A DNA stretch of 64,000 nucleotides from Thermanaerothrix solaris (GCF_032334255.1 NZ_JAUHMF010000001.1:310001-374000); one strand, 5' to 3'. Shown: positions 26,539 to 36,270, counted from the stretch's first letter. Notes: a model not told the origin generated them from the sequence alone. Translations and numbers: made by a program.

Positions 26539-28961
26539 AACGCAAAATTGTCACCTGGGATCAAACCAGCTCCCGCTTTAGGGATAATCAATTGGGAAAA
26601 GGGATCACTCTTCTTGCAACCTGCTTGGTTATATTGGTACTATTCCAGAGTGGACCCGCCTTTAGAGCCGGTTACCCTAATCCTTTAATATACCTCAGCC
26701 TTATTCCGGTTTTATTGGCTGCGGCTTTCCTGGGAACATTGCCGGCTTTGGTCATTGCTCTTTTCTACAGCGTAGTTTTCGTCGTGCACATGATTATGTT
26801 GTATGACTCTGCTTGGGGGTGGCGGCCTGTGTTTGAAATGGGAGGGGTGACGGTTGCACTCGTTTTTTTGGCAATGATTATTGGGGATATGACAAAAAGC
26901 CTGCGAAGGCGGGCTGAACTGCAAAGTGCTTTTGAAGCGAGCCTGAGATTGATGGGGCGTACGCTGAATATGCAAGATGTATTGACGTTGCTTTATCGGT
27001 ATGTGCTGAGACAGTTGCCTTCAGAAGGTGGTGGTTTTTTGATCAGGGACCCAGTTTCCCAAGAATGGGAAGCAATAGGATTTGCGGAAAGTGGTTATTG
27101 GCGCCGAGAACCATTGACTTCTACAACCTACGAGAATTCTTTAGCCCAGTGGTTGGTGGAACAAAGACGTCCGCTATTTTTGAATGGATTGGATTTTCAT
27201 AAGGGCTTCCTGGAGCAAGGCCAAAGATATTTATTGCATTCTATATTGGCCATTCCGCTGGTCCGATCAACAGGTGAGTTGATTGGGATGTTTGTTCTAT
27301 TCAACAAGAAAGGCCATGGTTTCTTTGACAGTACCGATATTTTTCGTCTCCAAACGCTTATGGAATTAGGAGAGCAGGCTCTGGAACAGGCGGGCTTACA
27401 CACGATTACAGATCAAGCCTTAGAGCAGCGTGTTCGTCAGTTGGGAATGATCCAAAAAGCCTCGCAGAGGCTCAATGAAATGTTAGATCCCCAAGAAATT
27501 GTGGATTTCACGTTGGAAACTGCCATGTCCTTGATTCAAGCAAAAGCTGGGCTGATTGTTTTAGATGGAAACGAAGTTTCGATGCATTCAGGTGCTTCTG
27601 CCGTGAATTTTTCCGAGATGAGTGAGCGTTTTAAGCAGGTTTATGATATGTATTCCTCGGATCGCGAAACTAGACAACGGGCAAAATCATCACAACCATT
27701 ATACTTTTTCCCTTCATCGAGGTCACAATTGGTCATCCCAATTCGTACTGGAGAAAGATTTTGGGGGATCATTGTGCTAGAGTCAGAGGAAGAAAGAGCG
27801 TTTGATCAGACATCTCGATGGGTGGTATCACTCCTAGCCGATCATGCTGCGACTTCACTAGAAAATGCCTATTTGTTCCATACTATCGAGAAAGACAAAC
27901 ATCGTTTGAGTCTGATTGTAGAGGGGATGAAGGAAGGATTGCTGGCTGTTAATGATCGTGGGATTGTATTGTCTGCAAATGCAGCAGCCAGAGAACAAGC
28001 GGGATTAGATGCAGACTCTCTGATAGGCCAGCCTATTGGAGTCATTTTCGATGGAGAGGAAGTTGAGAAGCGCATTTATACCGCATTACAGCATGTCCTG
28101 ATTGAGCGTCACCCCTTAGTTATAGAGGGTGTTGTCATTCGTCAGGGAAATGGTACACGTCGAGTCGTTTCACTTAGTTTAGCGCCATTGCTACAAGCCG
28201 ATGAGCAGGGGGCAGTTATTTTGATGCGGGATGTCACTGAAAAGGAAATGTTGACCCGTCTGCAGGATGAACTAATCTCTGCCTTTTCCCATGAAATGCG
28301 CACGCCGTTAACTAAAATTCGATCTGCAGCGGAACTTATTCTTTCGGGTGCACATAACGAGGGAAAAATTAAGGAGTATGAGGGGTATTTACACCTATTA
28401 ATTTCGGAAAGCGATCGTTTGGCCGATTTTTTGGATCGTATTCTGGATATTTATGCCATGGAGACGCATGAAATTGAGGTTGAACTACGCCCAATGCCGG
28501 CCGATTTCTTGATTTCAGAGGTTGTGGGACATTGGCGTATGATAAATCCAGAACGGGAGATACAAGTTTTAGGGAGTTCGTCACCAGTGTGGGTGTTAGC
28601 CGATGAACGTGCGTTTTACTCGGTATTGAACAATCTTGTTGAGAATGCGATTAAGTATTCTCCATCTGAGAATCCCATTTGGGTTGTCTTTGATCAGAGT
28701 GTGGATAGATCAGCGCAGATTACGGTTATTGATCAAGGACGAGGTATCGCGCCCGAGGATCAACCTTACTTATTCGACCGATTCTACCGTGCGGATGCAG
28801 GCGATGCTCAAACGGTATACGGTCATGGTGTGGGGCTCTATATTGCCAAGATATTGGTAGAGGCAATGGGGGGTAAAATATGGGTAGAGAGTGAACTCGG
28901 TAAAGGAAGCCGTTTTACGTTTACCCTCCCGTTAGCTGAGGAGGTGGGCCATGAATCCTAA
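26535..28961 (+). CDS. Membrane-anchored sensor histidine kinase (GAF-GAF-PAS)
   Basis: 808 residues from ATG 26535. About four membrane segments lie within residues 15-115, followed by two GAF domains (about 125-285 and 305-445), a PAS domain (455-570) and the kinase core. The phospho-acceptor box is SHEMRTPLTKIRSAAELI. The ATPase has NNLVENAIKYS (N box), DQGRGIAPED (G1), YLFDRFYRADAG (F) and GHGVGLYIAK (G2), all intact. It overlaps the response regulator gene by 11 bases, so the two form a cognate pair. Confidence 0.93.
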   Translation: MKRKIVTWDQTSSRFRDNQLGKGITLLATCLVILVLFQSGPAFRAGYPNPLIYLSLIPVLLAAAFLGTLPALVIALFYSVVFVVHMIMLYDSAWGWRPVFEMGGVTVALVFLAMIIGDMTKSLRRRAELQSAFEASLRLMGRTLNMQDVLTLLYRYVLRQLPSEGGGFLIRDPVSQEWEAIGFAESGYWRREPLTSTTYENSLAQWLVEQRRPLFLNGLDFHKGFLEQGQRYLLHSILAIPLVRSTGELIGMFVLFNKKGHGFFDSTDIFRLQTLMELGEQALEQAGLHTITDQALEQRVRQLGMIQKASQRLNEMLDPQEIVDFTLETAMSLIQAKAGLIVLDGNEVSMHSGASAVNFSEMSERFKQVYDMYSSDRETRQRAKSSQPLYFFPSSRSQLVIPIRTGERFWGIIVLESEEERAFDQTSRWVVSLLADHAATSLENAYLFHTIEKDKHRLSLIVEGMKEGLLAVNDRGIVLSANAAAREQAGLDADSLIGQPIGVIFDGEEVEKRIYTALQHVLIERHPLVIEGVVIRQGNGTRRVVSLSLAPLLQADEQGAVILMRDVTEKEMLTRLQDELISAFSHEMRTPLTKIRSAAELILSGAHNEGKIKEYEGYLHLLISESDRLADFLDRILDIYAMETHEIEVELRPMPADFLISEVVGHWRMINPEREIQVLGSSSPVWVLADERAFYSVLNNLVENAIKYSPSENPIWVVFDQSVDRSAQITVIDQGRGIAPEDQPYLFDRFYRADAGDAQTVYGHGVGLYIAKILVEAMGGKIWVESELGKGSRFTFTLPLAEEVGHES

Positions 28962-29649
28962 GATATTGGTGGTTGATGATGATCCGACCTTAAACGAATT
29001 AGTACGGCTTAATTTAGAACGAAAAGGCTTCGCTGTTTATTGCGCTGAGGATGGGGAAGAAGCGTTACGATTGGCTTATCAGGTTCACCCAGATGTTATT
29101 ATCTTGGACATTATGATGCCACGCGTGGATGGGTATGAGGTCTGTCGGCGTTTACGTGCCTTAACCGATGTACCCATATTATTCTTAACCGCAAAAAGTC
29201 GCGATACGGATGTTTTGCGAGGCTTTGATGTAGGCGCTGATGATTATATGCGTAAACCTTTCAGCCTACGGGAACTCGAGGCCCGGATTCTGGCATTACT
29301 TAAACGGCGCAATCGGGGCGAAAGCGCCCAATTATCCGAAATTTTTGATGACGGAAATCTGCGCATTGATCTAAATCTACAAGCGGTATACCGTCGAGGG
29401 CAGCCCATACGATTAACCCCGACGGAGTTTCGTTTGCTGGCCTGCCTGGTCCGCGACCAGGGGAAAGTCCTAACCCATGAGGAGATATTACGAAAGGTCT
29501 GGGGTGAGGGATACATTGACGCGATACCTACCCTTTCCCTCTATATTCGTTATTTGCGTGAAAAAATCGAGGATGATCCAGGGCGTCCTCGGTACATACG
29601 GAACAAGTGGGGTGTTGGTTATTGGTTTGCACGCCCGGGGGAAGAATGA
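28951..29649 (+). CDS. OmpR/PhoB-family response regulator
   Basis: Two-domain transcription factor of 232 residues. The receiver has the acidic pocket VVDDDP, the phosphorylated Asp in VIILDIMMPRVDG, Thr in FLTAKS and Lys in MRKPFS. The C-terminal winged helix (LTPTEFRLLACLVRDQGKVL, then YIRYLREKIEDDPGRPRYI) is canonical. GAGGAGG before ATG 28951 lies inside the kinase gene. Target promoters are not identifiable here. Confidence 0.95.
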   Translation: MNPKILVVDDDPTLNELVRLNLERKGFAVYCAEDGEEALRLAYQVHPDVIILDIMMPRVDGYEVCRRLRALTDVPILFLTAKSRDTDVLRGFDVGADDYMRKPFSLRELEARILALLKRRNRGESAQLSEIFDDGNLRIDLNLQAVYRRGQPIRLTPTEFRLLACLVRDQGKVLTHEEILRKVWGEGYIDAIPTLSLYIRYLREKIEDDPGRPRYIRNKWGVGYWFARPGEE

Positions 29650-29689
29650 AGGTTGATCCGGCAGGGAGTGGTATTAAAAGGGGGGTGCT

Positions 29690-32113
29690 ATGTCAATAGA
29701 GTCTACTACTATAGAAGAATTGCTTCAGGAAATCAGACAAAGTTATTTAGAGGCATGGCTCTATAGTGAGGGGGGTGGTTGGTCTAAACCGGTGATGGTC
29801 ATCAAGCCGGATTGGCAAATTGCGTTTGCGACACCTTTGATAGAGCGATTTTTATACCCTCAACAATCGCCCGTGGGAAAGTACTTAAAGGTGCTTGTGA
29901 AAGAAGAAACATTATCAGCCAATATGTGCCACTTGAAACTGGATGCTATGCCCTATGAGATTCGAGTGCATCCTATCACTTGGTGGGGAACCCAAGCCTA
30001 TTTGCTTGAACTTCGTTGCGTTCAAGAATTAGAAACCCAGCAAGTAACTTATCCAATGAGCACTCAAGGTCTCCCTTCAATGGATTTACCTTCGTGGTTA
30101 GTGGAACCTGGAAATGAGAACGTCAACGAAGTGTTGAGGCAAATGGGAGAACGTCTGGACGCAGATCGAGTCTCGTTCTTTTCGCTGTTCTCGCGAGAAG
30201 GACGTCTGCTAGTTCGATGGCAATACGGGTGGCAAATCCAGGAGAACGCTAGTGAGCCTAAGCCGGAGATAAGGGGAAAGACAGGGTCACTGACAGGTTG
30301 GGGACTTGATTTGTGGGAAAACAATTTGAAGAATGGGGGAGTTGTGCAAGCTCATGTGCGCGACCTTCCAGCACGCCAGAGTGCCATTCTCCGTGCCCTT
30401 CACATTCGCTCACTAATGGTTATACCCGTTTTTGTTCGCGGGGCTTGGTGGGGAATCCTACAAATTGACGCCTGTGCCAGTGAAAAGACGTGGTCGGAAG
30501 AAGAGATTTATTATGCGCGTGCGATTGCCGGACAATTGGGAGCAATTCTATTGAATCAAGATGCCCGCAACGCTCTTTCAAACCTATTCAAGCACCAGGC
30601 AGAGGCTCATGAAAAGGCAATGCTTCTTTTTGAGGCAACGCTGACTCTTAGTTCAATCATGGATTGGGAAATAGCGCTGGATCGGGCATTAAGCCTCTTA
30701 TACAAGATTATTCAGTTTGATCGGGGGAGTATTGTATGGTTGGAGAGGGATAATCTGGTCGTTTTACGCGTTCTAGACCTGGCACGCGCGGCCACAAAAC
30801 TTCAACGGACACCACCAATTCCCCCTATAACTGTAGATCGAGTTCCCTTTTTAACCCCACTTCTTAGTGAAGGAAAACCTGTTCTAATTCAGGATACGTT
30901 GAATGAACCCACTTGGGTTTCCTTTGAACAAGGCACGCGAATTCGCTCTTGGATGGGGATTCCTGTCTGTTTTGGGGAACAAGTAGTTGGTTTCTTATCG
31001 TTGGGACGGAATGAGCCTCGCGGTTTTGAGGAGGAATCTCTTGATATAGCCCTTGCCTATGCGCGCGCCATTGGCCGGGTGCTTCAAAATGCGCGACTTT
31101 TTGACGAAGTCGCTCATGCGCTCGTAAGTGAACAGCGACTAAATGAGATCTCTCGCGAGATCAACAGTACCTCAGATTTGGGGAGTATGTTGCAATCGGT
31201 GTTAAGGCTGACGACGCAATTGGTGTCAGCGGATATGGGAACTGTGGGCTTATATAACCCTGAAGATGAGGTTGTTCTCATCGCCAGCACATACAACCTA
31301 CCACGGCCTATTTTTCAAACCCGACTTACCAAGGGTCAGGGCGTAGTGTGGGAGGTGCTGATAAACAAGACGCCACTAGTGCTTCGGGAGTACGCTGAAC
31401 ATCCACAAGCCTTGGATGAATGGGTACATATGGGCGCTCATGGTTATTTAGGGGTGCCCCTTATCGCTGGTGATGAAGTACTTGGTGTATTAAACCTGTT
31501 TAAACTTTCTCCACTGCGTGATTTTTCAGAGCGGGATCGGATTCTGGCCGAAATGGTAGGACGGCAAGTTGGGATTGCGATCCAGAATATTCGTCGCTTT
31601 GAGCAAGCCCAGCGCTTGGCAACCCGAGACACACTAACTGGACTTTTTACCCGTCGTCACTTTTTTGAAATTGCTCGGTTGGAGTTCGAACGCAGCCGTC
31701 GTTATCAGCGGCCAATGGCCATTATTCTAATGGACGTAGATAATTTAAAGCCCATTAATGATACTTATGGCCACTTGGTTGGTGATATGGTACTCCAAAG
31801 GGTGGCTCAAACGTGCCTGAAATTGTTGCGGCAAATGGATGTCATTGGACGTTTTGGCGGTGATGAATTTATTGCCTTACTTCCTGAAGCCAACCAAGAA
31901 CAGGCTGTACAAATTGCAGAACGGTTGAGAGAAGCCATTGTTCATAATCCCTTAGCCGTTAGCGGCAAGGAGATCCCCCTTTCTGTTAGCCAAGGTGTTG
32001 CTGTATTGAATTGGTCATTTAAGTCAGTGGAGCAATTGGTACAATTTGCTGACCTGGCTCTGAACAAAGCGAAACAAGCAGGTAAAAATCAAGTGCTGGT
32101 ATGGAATCCGTAA
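29690..32113 (+). CDS. GAF-rich diguanylate cyclase
   Basis: 807 residues, no membrane segments. An N-terminal PAS-like region (about 25-110) is followed by three GAF domains (about 145-285, 305-460, 475-630) and a GGDEF domain (640-800). The active site GRFGGDEFIALLPEA is intact, and RQMD five residues upstream matches the inhibitory I-site (Arg-x-x-Asp), so product feedback by c-di-GMP is expected. It lies 40 bases after the response regulator gene, probably in the same operon, and opposes the HD-GYP protein functionally. Confidence 0.93.
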   Translation: MSIESTTIEELLQEIRQSYLEAWLYSEGGGWSKPVMVIKPDWQIAFATPLIERFLYPQQSPVGKYLKVLVKEETLSANMCHLKLDAMPYEIRVHPITWWGTQAYLLELRCVQELETQQVTYPMSTQGLPSMDLPSWLVEPGNENVNEVLRQMGERLDADRVSFFSLFSREGRLLVRWQYGWQIQENASEPKPEIRGKTGSLTGWGLDLWENNLKNGGVVQAHVRDLPARQSAILRALHIRSLMVIPVFVRGAWWGILQIDACASEKTWSEEEIYYARAIAGQLGAILLNQDARNALSNLFKHQAEAHEKAMLLFEATLTLSSIMDWEIALDRALSLLYKIIQFDRGSIVWLERDNLVVLRVLDLARAATKLQRTPPIPPITVDRVPFLTPLLSEGKPVLIQDTLNEPTWVSFEQGTRIRSWMGIPVCFGEQVVGFLSLGRNEPRGFEEESLDIALAYARAIGRVLQNARLFDEVAHALVSEQRLNEISREINSTSDLGSMLQSVLRLTTQLVSADMGTVGLYNPEDEVVLIASTYNLPRPIFQTRLTKGQGVVWEVLINKTPLVLREYAEHPQALDEWVHMGAHGYLGVPLIAGDEVLGVLNLFKLSPLRDFSERDRILAEMVGRQVGIAIQNIRRFEQAQRLATRDTLTGLFTRRHFFEIARLEFERSRRYQRPMAIILMDVDNLKPINDTYGHLVGDMVLQRVAQTCLKLLRQMDVIGRFGGDEFIALLPEANQEQAVQIAERLREAIVHNPLAVSGKEIPLSVSQGVAVLNWSFKSVEQLVQFADLALNKAKQAGKNQVLVWNP

Positions 32114-32129
32114 AGAAGGAGATGATTAA

Positions 32130-33161
32130 GTGCTTATCTCGAAGCCATTAACAACTAGCGTGATTGGTAGCTATGCGTGGCCTTCTTGGTATGTATGGGC
32201 TGTGGAGGCTATCCGCCGTGGTGAGTTTGGTGCGAGAGACGTTGAAGAAACGCTCAATGATGCAGTGGACTGGGCATTACACGAGCAAGAAGAGGCGGGT
32301 ATAGATATTGTCAGTGATGGTGAAATGCGGCGATTGGGATTTTTCACTGCCGGGTTTTATGGGCGATTGCAGGGTTTACGCGAACTACCACCTGAGCGAC
32401 GTTTGGGCGTTCCTGGACACGATCAACGTGAACGGTATGAGGCTGTGGCACCCATAACTGCTCCTAATGGGTTGGGATTGGTTGCAGAGTTTGTCTATGC
32501 ACGTGAGCGCACGCAGAAACCTATCAAGGTGACCTGTCCTGGTCCGTTTACACTTGCAGGTCGGATACTTCCAGGCGCAATATATCGGGATCGAGTTGAA
32601 ATTGCATACGCTTTGGCAGAGATCATCAACGCCGAACTACGTGCGGTGGTTCAAGCAGGAGCAAAATTCATTCAGATAGATGAACCCAGCATGGCGGTTC
32701 ATGTTGGTGACCCACGCACGTTTTTAGATTTGTTGTCGCGCGTGTTTGAAGGGATTAGTGTTCGCAAGGGAATACATTTGTGTTTTGGTAATTTTATGGG
32801 GCGCCCGGTGGCGCAGAGACGATACCGTCCTTTGTTTCCAGCCATCTTAGACGCCAATGTGGATGAATTAGCCTTAGAGTTTGCCAATCGTGAAATGGCA
32901 GAGGCGGAGATTGCGCGTGAGGTGGCAGCGGCAGGGAAGTTCCTCGCGGCGGGAGTGGTAGATGTGAAAAACTATTATGTTGAGACCCCTGAGGATGTTG
33001 CTGAGCGCATACGGTTATTATTACCTTATGTATCTCCGGATTTTTTGATAATTGTTCCAGATTGCGGTTTTAGCCAGACAGCGCGCTGGGCAGCCAGAGC
33101 TAAGTTAAGGGCCATGGTTGCTGGGGCGCAAATGGTACGGCGCGAATTGGGATTTGAATAA
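32130..33161 (+). CDS. Cobalamin-independent methionine synthase (MetE C-terminal domain)-like protein
   Basis: 343-residue TIM-barrel protein of the UROD/MetE superfamily equivalent to only the catalytic half of MetE. Zinc-ligand positions are visible as HLCFGN (His and Cys) and PDCGF (Cys). FIQIDEPSMAVHV and VSDGEMRRLGFF are also family features. Such short proteins act in methyl transfer with a donor other than polyglutamylated folate, often a corrinoid protein (family knowledge); the donor here is unknown. The GTG start has GGAG eight bases upstream. It follows the cyclase gene by 16 bases. Confidence 0.8.
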   Translation: MLISKPLTTSVIGSYAWPSWYVWAVEAIRRGEFGARDVEETLNDAVDWALHEQEEAGIDIVSDGEMRRLGFFTAGFYGRLQGLRELPPERRLGVPGHDQRERYEAVAPITAPNGLGLVAEFVYARERTQKPIKVTCPGPFTLAGRILPGAIYRDRVEIAYALAEIINAELRAVVQAGAKFIQIDEPSMAVHVGDPRTFLDLLSRVFEGISVRKGIHLCFGNFMGRPVAQRRYRPLFPAILDANVDELALEFANREMAEAEIAREVAAAGKFLAAGVVDVKNYYVETPEDVAERIRLLLPYVSPDFLIIVPDCGFSQTARWAARAKLRAMVAGAQMVRRELGFE

Positions 33162-33231
33162 ACCGCGGCCCGATTCTTGCACCCTTGAAATTCACCAATG
33201 ATTCTATTTGTAAAAGGGATAAAACGGGTTT

Positions 33232-34641
33232 ATGTTTCGTCGTTCTTTAATCACGGCCGTTGTTATCACATTACTACTTGCCCTGATCCCATATCCTGTC
33301 TTAGTTCATGCCAGTCAAGTGACAACAGGCGGAGTTCGGGTAAACCGGGATGTTGTACCCGATGAAGTGTTAGTGGCTATTAAACCTGGTTATATGCCCT
33401 ACCTACGCCTTAATGAACTTTCAGCATTTGCAACCGGGATAAGTGGATTAGATAGGGTGAACCGGAATCTGCAAGTGCGCAGTATGCAATCTTTGCTTGG
33501 GTCAGAATCTGGTAATGGTGCTAAGAGACGAGAGTTTGGAGGACTGGAACGAGTATTGGTGATTAAGTTGGCCCCGGGAAGTGATTTAGAAGAGGCGCTG
33601 GGCGTTTTCCAGGCCCAGGATTTTGTTGAGTATGCGGAACCAAATCATATTTATCAAGCCCTAGATTACTACCCTAATGATCCGTATTGGTCATATCAGT
33701 GGGCGCTGCCTAAAATTGAGGCTCCCAAGGCGTGGGAACTCTCTCGCGGAAGCCCCAGCGTGATTATAGCCATTTTGGATACCGGGGTGGATTATAACCA
33801 TCCGGATTTAAAGGCGAAAGTCTTAACCGGAATTGATAAAGATTTTGTAAACAATGATAATGATGCTATGGATGATCACGGTCACGGTACGCATGTGGCA
33901 GGGATTGCGGCAGCGGCTACGAATAATAGCAAAGGTGTGGCCGGGGTCTGTCCTGAGTGTAAGATTTTACCAGTCAAAATTCTTGATAAATGGGGTGGGG
34001 GAACAGATGACATATTGGTAAAGGGGATAGACTATGCCGTTCAACAAGGGGCGCAGGTTATTAACTTAAGCCTGGGAGGTAATAATTGTTCTAAAACACT
34101 GGCGAACGCGATCAATGCGGCTTTTGAACAGGGAGTATTGATTATTGCCGCAAGCGGGAATGATGGCTACAAGACCTCAATGGCTTATCCGGCTCGTTCA
34201 CCGCGTGTGGTTTCCGTGGGTGCAGTTAACCAATATGATATGGAGACAGATTTCTCGCAACGTGACGAGACATTGGACTTATTAGCGCCTGGGGATAATA
34301 TCCTTAGCACAGGTCTTTGGGGAGGATACATGTCTCTGACTGGTACATCTATGGCGGCACCCCATGTGGCAGGCGTGGCCGGGTTGATTTGGGGTCGGTA
34401 TCCGAGTTGGAAAAACACCGAGGTGTGGTGGGCGTTGCGGTATACTACGGATCCGGTTACCCTCAATGGGAATATCACCCTTAATGAGGTGACCATGATT
34501 CCTAATAGTAGCCAGTGGCAGTTATATTTGCCGTTCGTTGCCAACCGCTGGCGGTTATTGGGGCGCCTCAATGCCTACAGTGCCTTGCAAGTGATCACGC
34601 CAGAGCAGGTAGAGGCACCTCCGGATATGTGTGCCAACTGA
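33232..34641 (+). CDS. Secreted subtilisin-like serine protease (S8)
   Basis: 469 residues: a signal peptide ending near VLVHASQ, an I9-like propeptide (VPDEVLVAIKPGY to FVEYAEPNHIYQ), then the catalytic domain. The triad is Asp in IAILDTGVDYNHPDL, His in DDHGHGTHVAGIAAA and Ser in GTSMAAPHVAGVAGL; the oxyanion Asn is in AASGNDG. VCPECKILPVKIL is typical of fervidolysin/thermitase-type enzymes. Near the C-terminus the string LYLPFVANRW is embedded before the usual RLNAYSALQ end, which is odd. Probably exported and autoprocessed. Confidence 0.93.
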   Translation: MFRRSLITAVVITLLLALIPYPVLVHASQVTTGGVRVNRDVVPDEVLVAIKPGYMPYLRLNELSAFATGISGLDRVNRNLQVRSMQSLLGSESGNGAKRREFGGLERVLVIKLAPGSDLEEALGVFQAQDFVEYAEPNHIYQALDYYPNDPYWSYQWALPKIEAPKAWELSRGSPSVIIAILDTGVDYNHPDLKAKVLTGIDKDFVNNDNDAMDDHGHGTHVAGIAAAATNNSKGVAGVCPECKILPVKILDKWGGGTDDILVKGIDYAVQQGAQVINLSLGGNNCSKTLANAINAAFEQGVLIIAASGNDGYKTSMAYPARSPRVVSVGAVNQYDMETDFSQRDETLDLLAPGDNILSTGLWGGYMSLTGTSMAAPHVAGVAGLIWGRYPSWKNTEVWWALRYTTDPVTLNGNITLNEVTMIPNSSQWQLYLPFVANRWRLLGRLNAYSALQVITPEQVEAPPDMCAN

Positions 34642-35029
34642 AAATGGGGAATTTTTTGTCTACTCGGTTTATTGAGTTTGTGCCTTATGGACGTGACAAC
34701 GGGGATCAAAATGGTATATGTCCCATCATTGAGCGGCGCTTGGAGGGGCATAACCGCATCGTGACCACCTATTAATGGGGGCATTTTTTACTATGTAGAT
34801 GGTAATAATTCTGGCCTCCCCCGCTGCGTTGATCATTTTCCTGAAGCGCCGGTAAAGCCGCTTAGGCACGGTAGCGGTTGATAAATTCCGGCCACAATGG
34901 AAGTGTGGGATAACTGATGTTGGTTGGGGCTGAATTTATTAGCTAGCAAAAGCATCGCGTAAATTCTCTAAGCAAATAGATCTTGGTTATTATATCCCCC
35001 AGTACTCTCTCAGGTTGCTATACGGCAAG
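34642..35029. other. Intergenic region without a supported gene
   Basis: About 390 bases between the protease gene and the doxX terminator. A 43-codon frame from ATG 34645 has no recognisable product and no good ribosome-binding site. No hairpin with a U run was found immediately after the protease stop. Confidence 0.5.
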
Positions 35030-35065
35030 AAAATAAATTGCCACCCCAGGAATAAGGGTGGCAAT
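35030..35065 (-). terminator. Terminator after doxX
   Basis: Ten-base perfect arms at 35037-35046 and 35056-35065 (ATTGCCACCC and complement), nine-base loop, followed on the minus strand by TTATTT. It lies 22 bases after the doxX stop. Confidence 0.88.
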
Positions 35066-35087
35066 AGAACTCATTTATAGTGCTGAA

Positions 35088-35474
35088 CTAAAAAAGGCGA
35101 AATGGCCAGGGTTGGGGGATGGCTAGATACATCAGCGCTGAACCCATGAGGGCAAGATTTTTCATGAAATTAACCATTTCCATAGTGCGCATCATGGGAT
35201 CCTGAATTTTCCAGAAGGCGTGCATGATAAATGTGACGGGCAGGAAAAATGCAACCAGAGAAATAACCCCTAAAGTAGGTTGGAAACCGGTGAGGATGCT
35301 TAAACCACCAATTAACAAAAGGACGCCTGAGCCTAATACGGCAACTTGAGGCGCGGGAACCCCCTTGGATTGCGCATAGCCACTAAGTGCTTTCATTTGG
35401 AAAAAATGATTTGCAGCATTGAACAAATAATACAAGCCAACAATTAGACGACCAATGAGAAAGACTGCTTCCAT
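35088..35474 (-). CDS. DoxX family membrane protein
   Basis: 128-residue protein with four hydrophobic segments, starting FLIGRLIVGLYYLFNAANHF as in the DoxX/SURF4-like family. Some members are thiosulfate:quinone oxidoreductase subunits or belong to redox-protective complexes; most, including this one, have no assigned function. AAGGAGG lies seven bases before the ATG. It is divergent from a TetR-type regulator across 175 bases containing operator-like repeats, so it is the most likely regulated target. Confidence 0.85.
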   Translation of the reverse strand: MEAVFLIGRLIVGLYYLFNAANHFFQMKALSGYAQSKGVPAPQVAVLGSGVLLLIGGLSILTGFQPTLGVISLVAFFLPVTFIMHAFWKIQDPMMRTMEMVNFMKNLALMGSALMYLAIPQPWPFRLF

Positions 35475-35510
35475 CGCTCTACCTCCTTGAAAATCTCAAA
35501 ATTTTGACAG

Positions 35511-35535
35511 ACGCTATCCTTTGATAGGCGCTATC
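35511..35535. promoter_or_regulatory. Operator-like inverted and direct repeat
   Basis: CTATC (35514-35518), GATAG (35523-35527) and CTATC (35531-35535) form overlapping inverted repeats, with CGCTATC repeated directly. The cluster overlaps the predicted -35 box of the TetR gene, a usual place for a TetR autoregulatory site. Assignment is inference. Confidence 0.55.
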
Positions 35536-35550
35536 TAAAGTGGTTATAAT
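35521..35550 (+). promoter_or_regulatory. Promoter of the TetR-type regulator gene
   Basis: TTGATA at 35521-35526, an 18-base spacer and a perfect TATAAT at 35545-35550. The transcript would have a leader of about 90 bases before ATG 35650. Confidence 0.6.
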
Positions 35551-35649
35551 ATAGTCTAAGCAATAACCGTTGCTTATTAAACAAGTGTTGTTTATCTTAG
35601 TCAACCGTCAAAATTAGCAAAGTGTTGGGAAATCAACAGGAGATAAAAA

Positions 35650-36264
35650 ATGTCGTTACCCTCAGACTCCACTAAAAAAATAGACCCACGTGTTAAGCGA
35701 ACGCGCAACTGGATCCGCCAGGCGTTTATGGAGTTGCTGTCAGAAAAAGGGTTTCATGCCACAACAGTTCAGGACATCACAAAACGTGCCGGCATCAACC
35801 GTGCTACGTTTTATGCGCACTTTACAGATAAATATGACTTACTCAATTTTGCTGTCCGTGAGGCTTTCAAGGAGGAATTGGAACGACGAGTGTTGAACGC
35901 TTGCCATTATAGTACTGAGAATTTGCGCCAATTAATGCTTACTGTGTGTGAGTTTGTAGAGAATCATAATCGGCATTGCTTTAATGCCGATCAACAATTC
36001 AATGCTCTAATCGAGGAACAGATTCGAACCCAAATATTCGATCTAGTATTGCATTGGTTAGGCGGAGGCACCTGGCCATTGAGATCGGTGGCCAGTCCGG
36101 AGCAGGTTGCAACGGTAGTCAGTTGGGCTATATATGGATTAGCCTATCAACGCAACCGTATGAGACCTCTTCCTCCGGCCGAGGCGTTTGTGGATCAAGG
36201 ATTGCACCTAATTGCCATGCTCATTGGAGAGCAAACAAAAAGCACAACTACCTCAAGTAACTAA
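35650..36264 (+). CDS. TetR/AcrR-family transcriptional regulator
   Basis: 204-residue one-component regulator. The helix-turn-helix is canonical (TVQDITKRAGINRATFYAHF, followed by TDKYDLLN). The C-terminal ligand domain has RQLMLTVCEFVEN and resembles the TetR_C group of small DhaS-like regulators, with no readable ligand. AGGAG lies seven bases before the ATG. It probably represses itself and the divergent doxX gene through the repeat between them. Confidence 0.9.
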   Translation: MSLPSDSTKKIDPRVKRTRNWIRQAFMELLSEKGFHATTVQDITKRAGINRATFYAHFTDKYDLLNFAVREAFKEELERRVLNACHYSTENLRQLMLTVCEFVENHNRHCFNADQQFNALIEEQIRTQIFDLVLHWLGGGTWPLRSVASPEQVATVVSWAIYGLAYQRNRMRPLPPAEAFVDQGLHLIAMLIGEQTKSTTTSSN

Positions 36265-36270
36265 AACGGA

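Noticed and set aside
34645..34776. 43-codon frame after the subtilase gene
   Set aside because: No good ribosome-binding site and no family resemblance.
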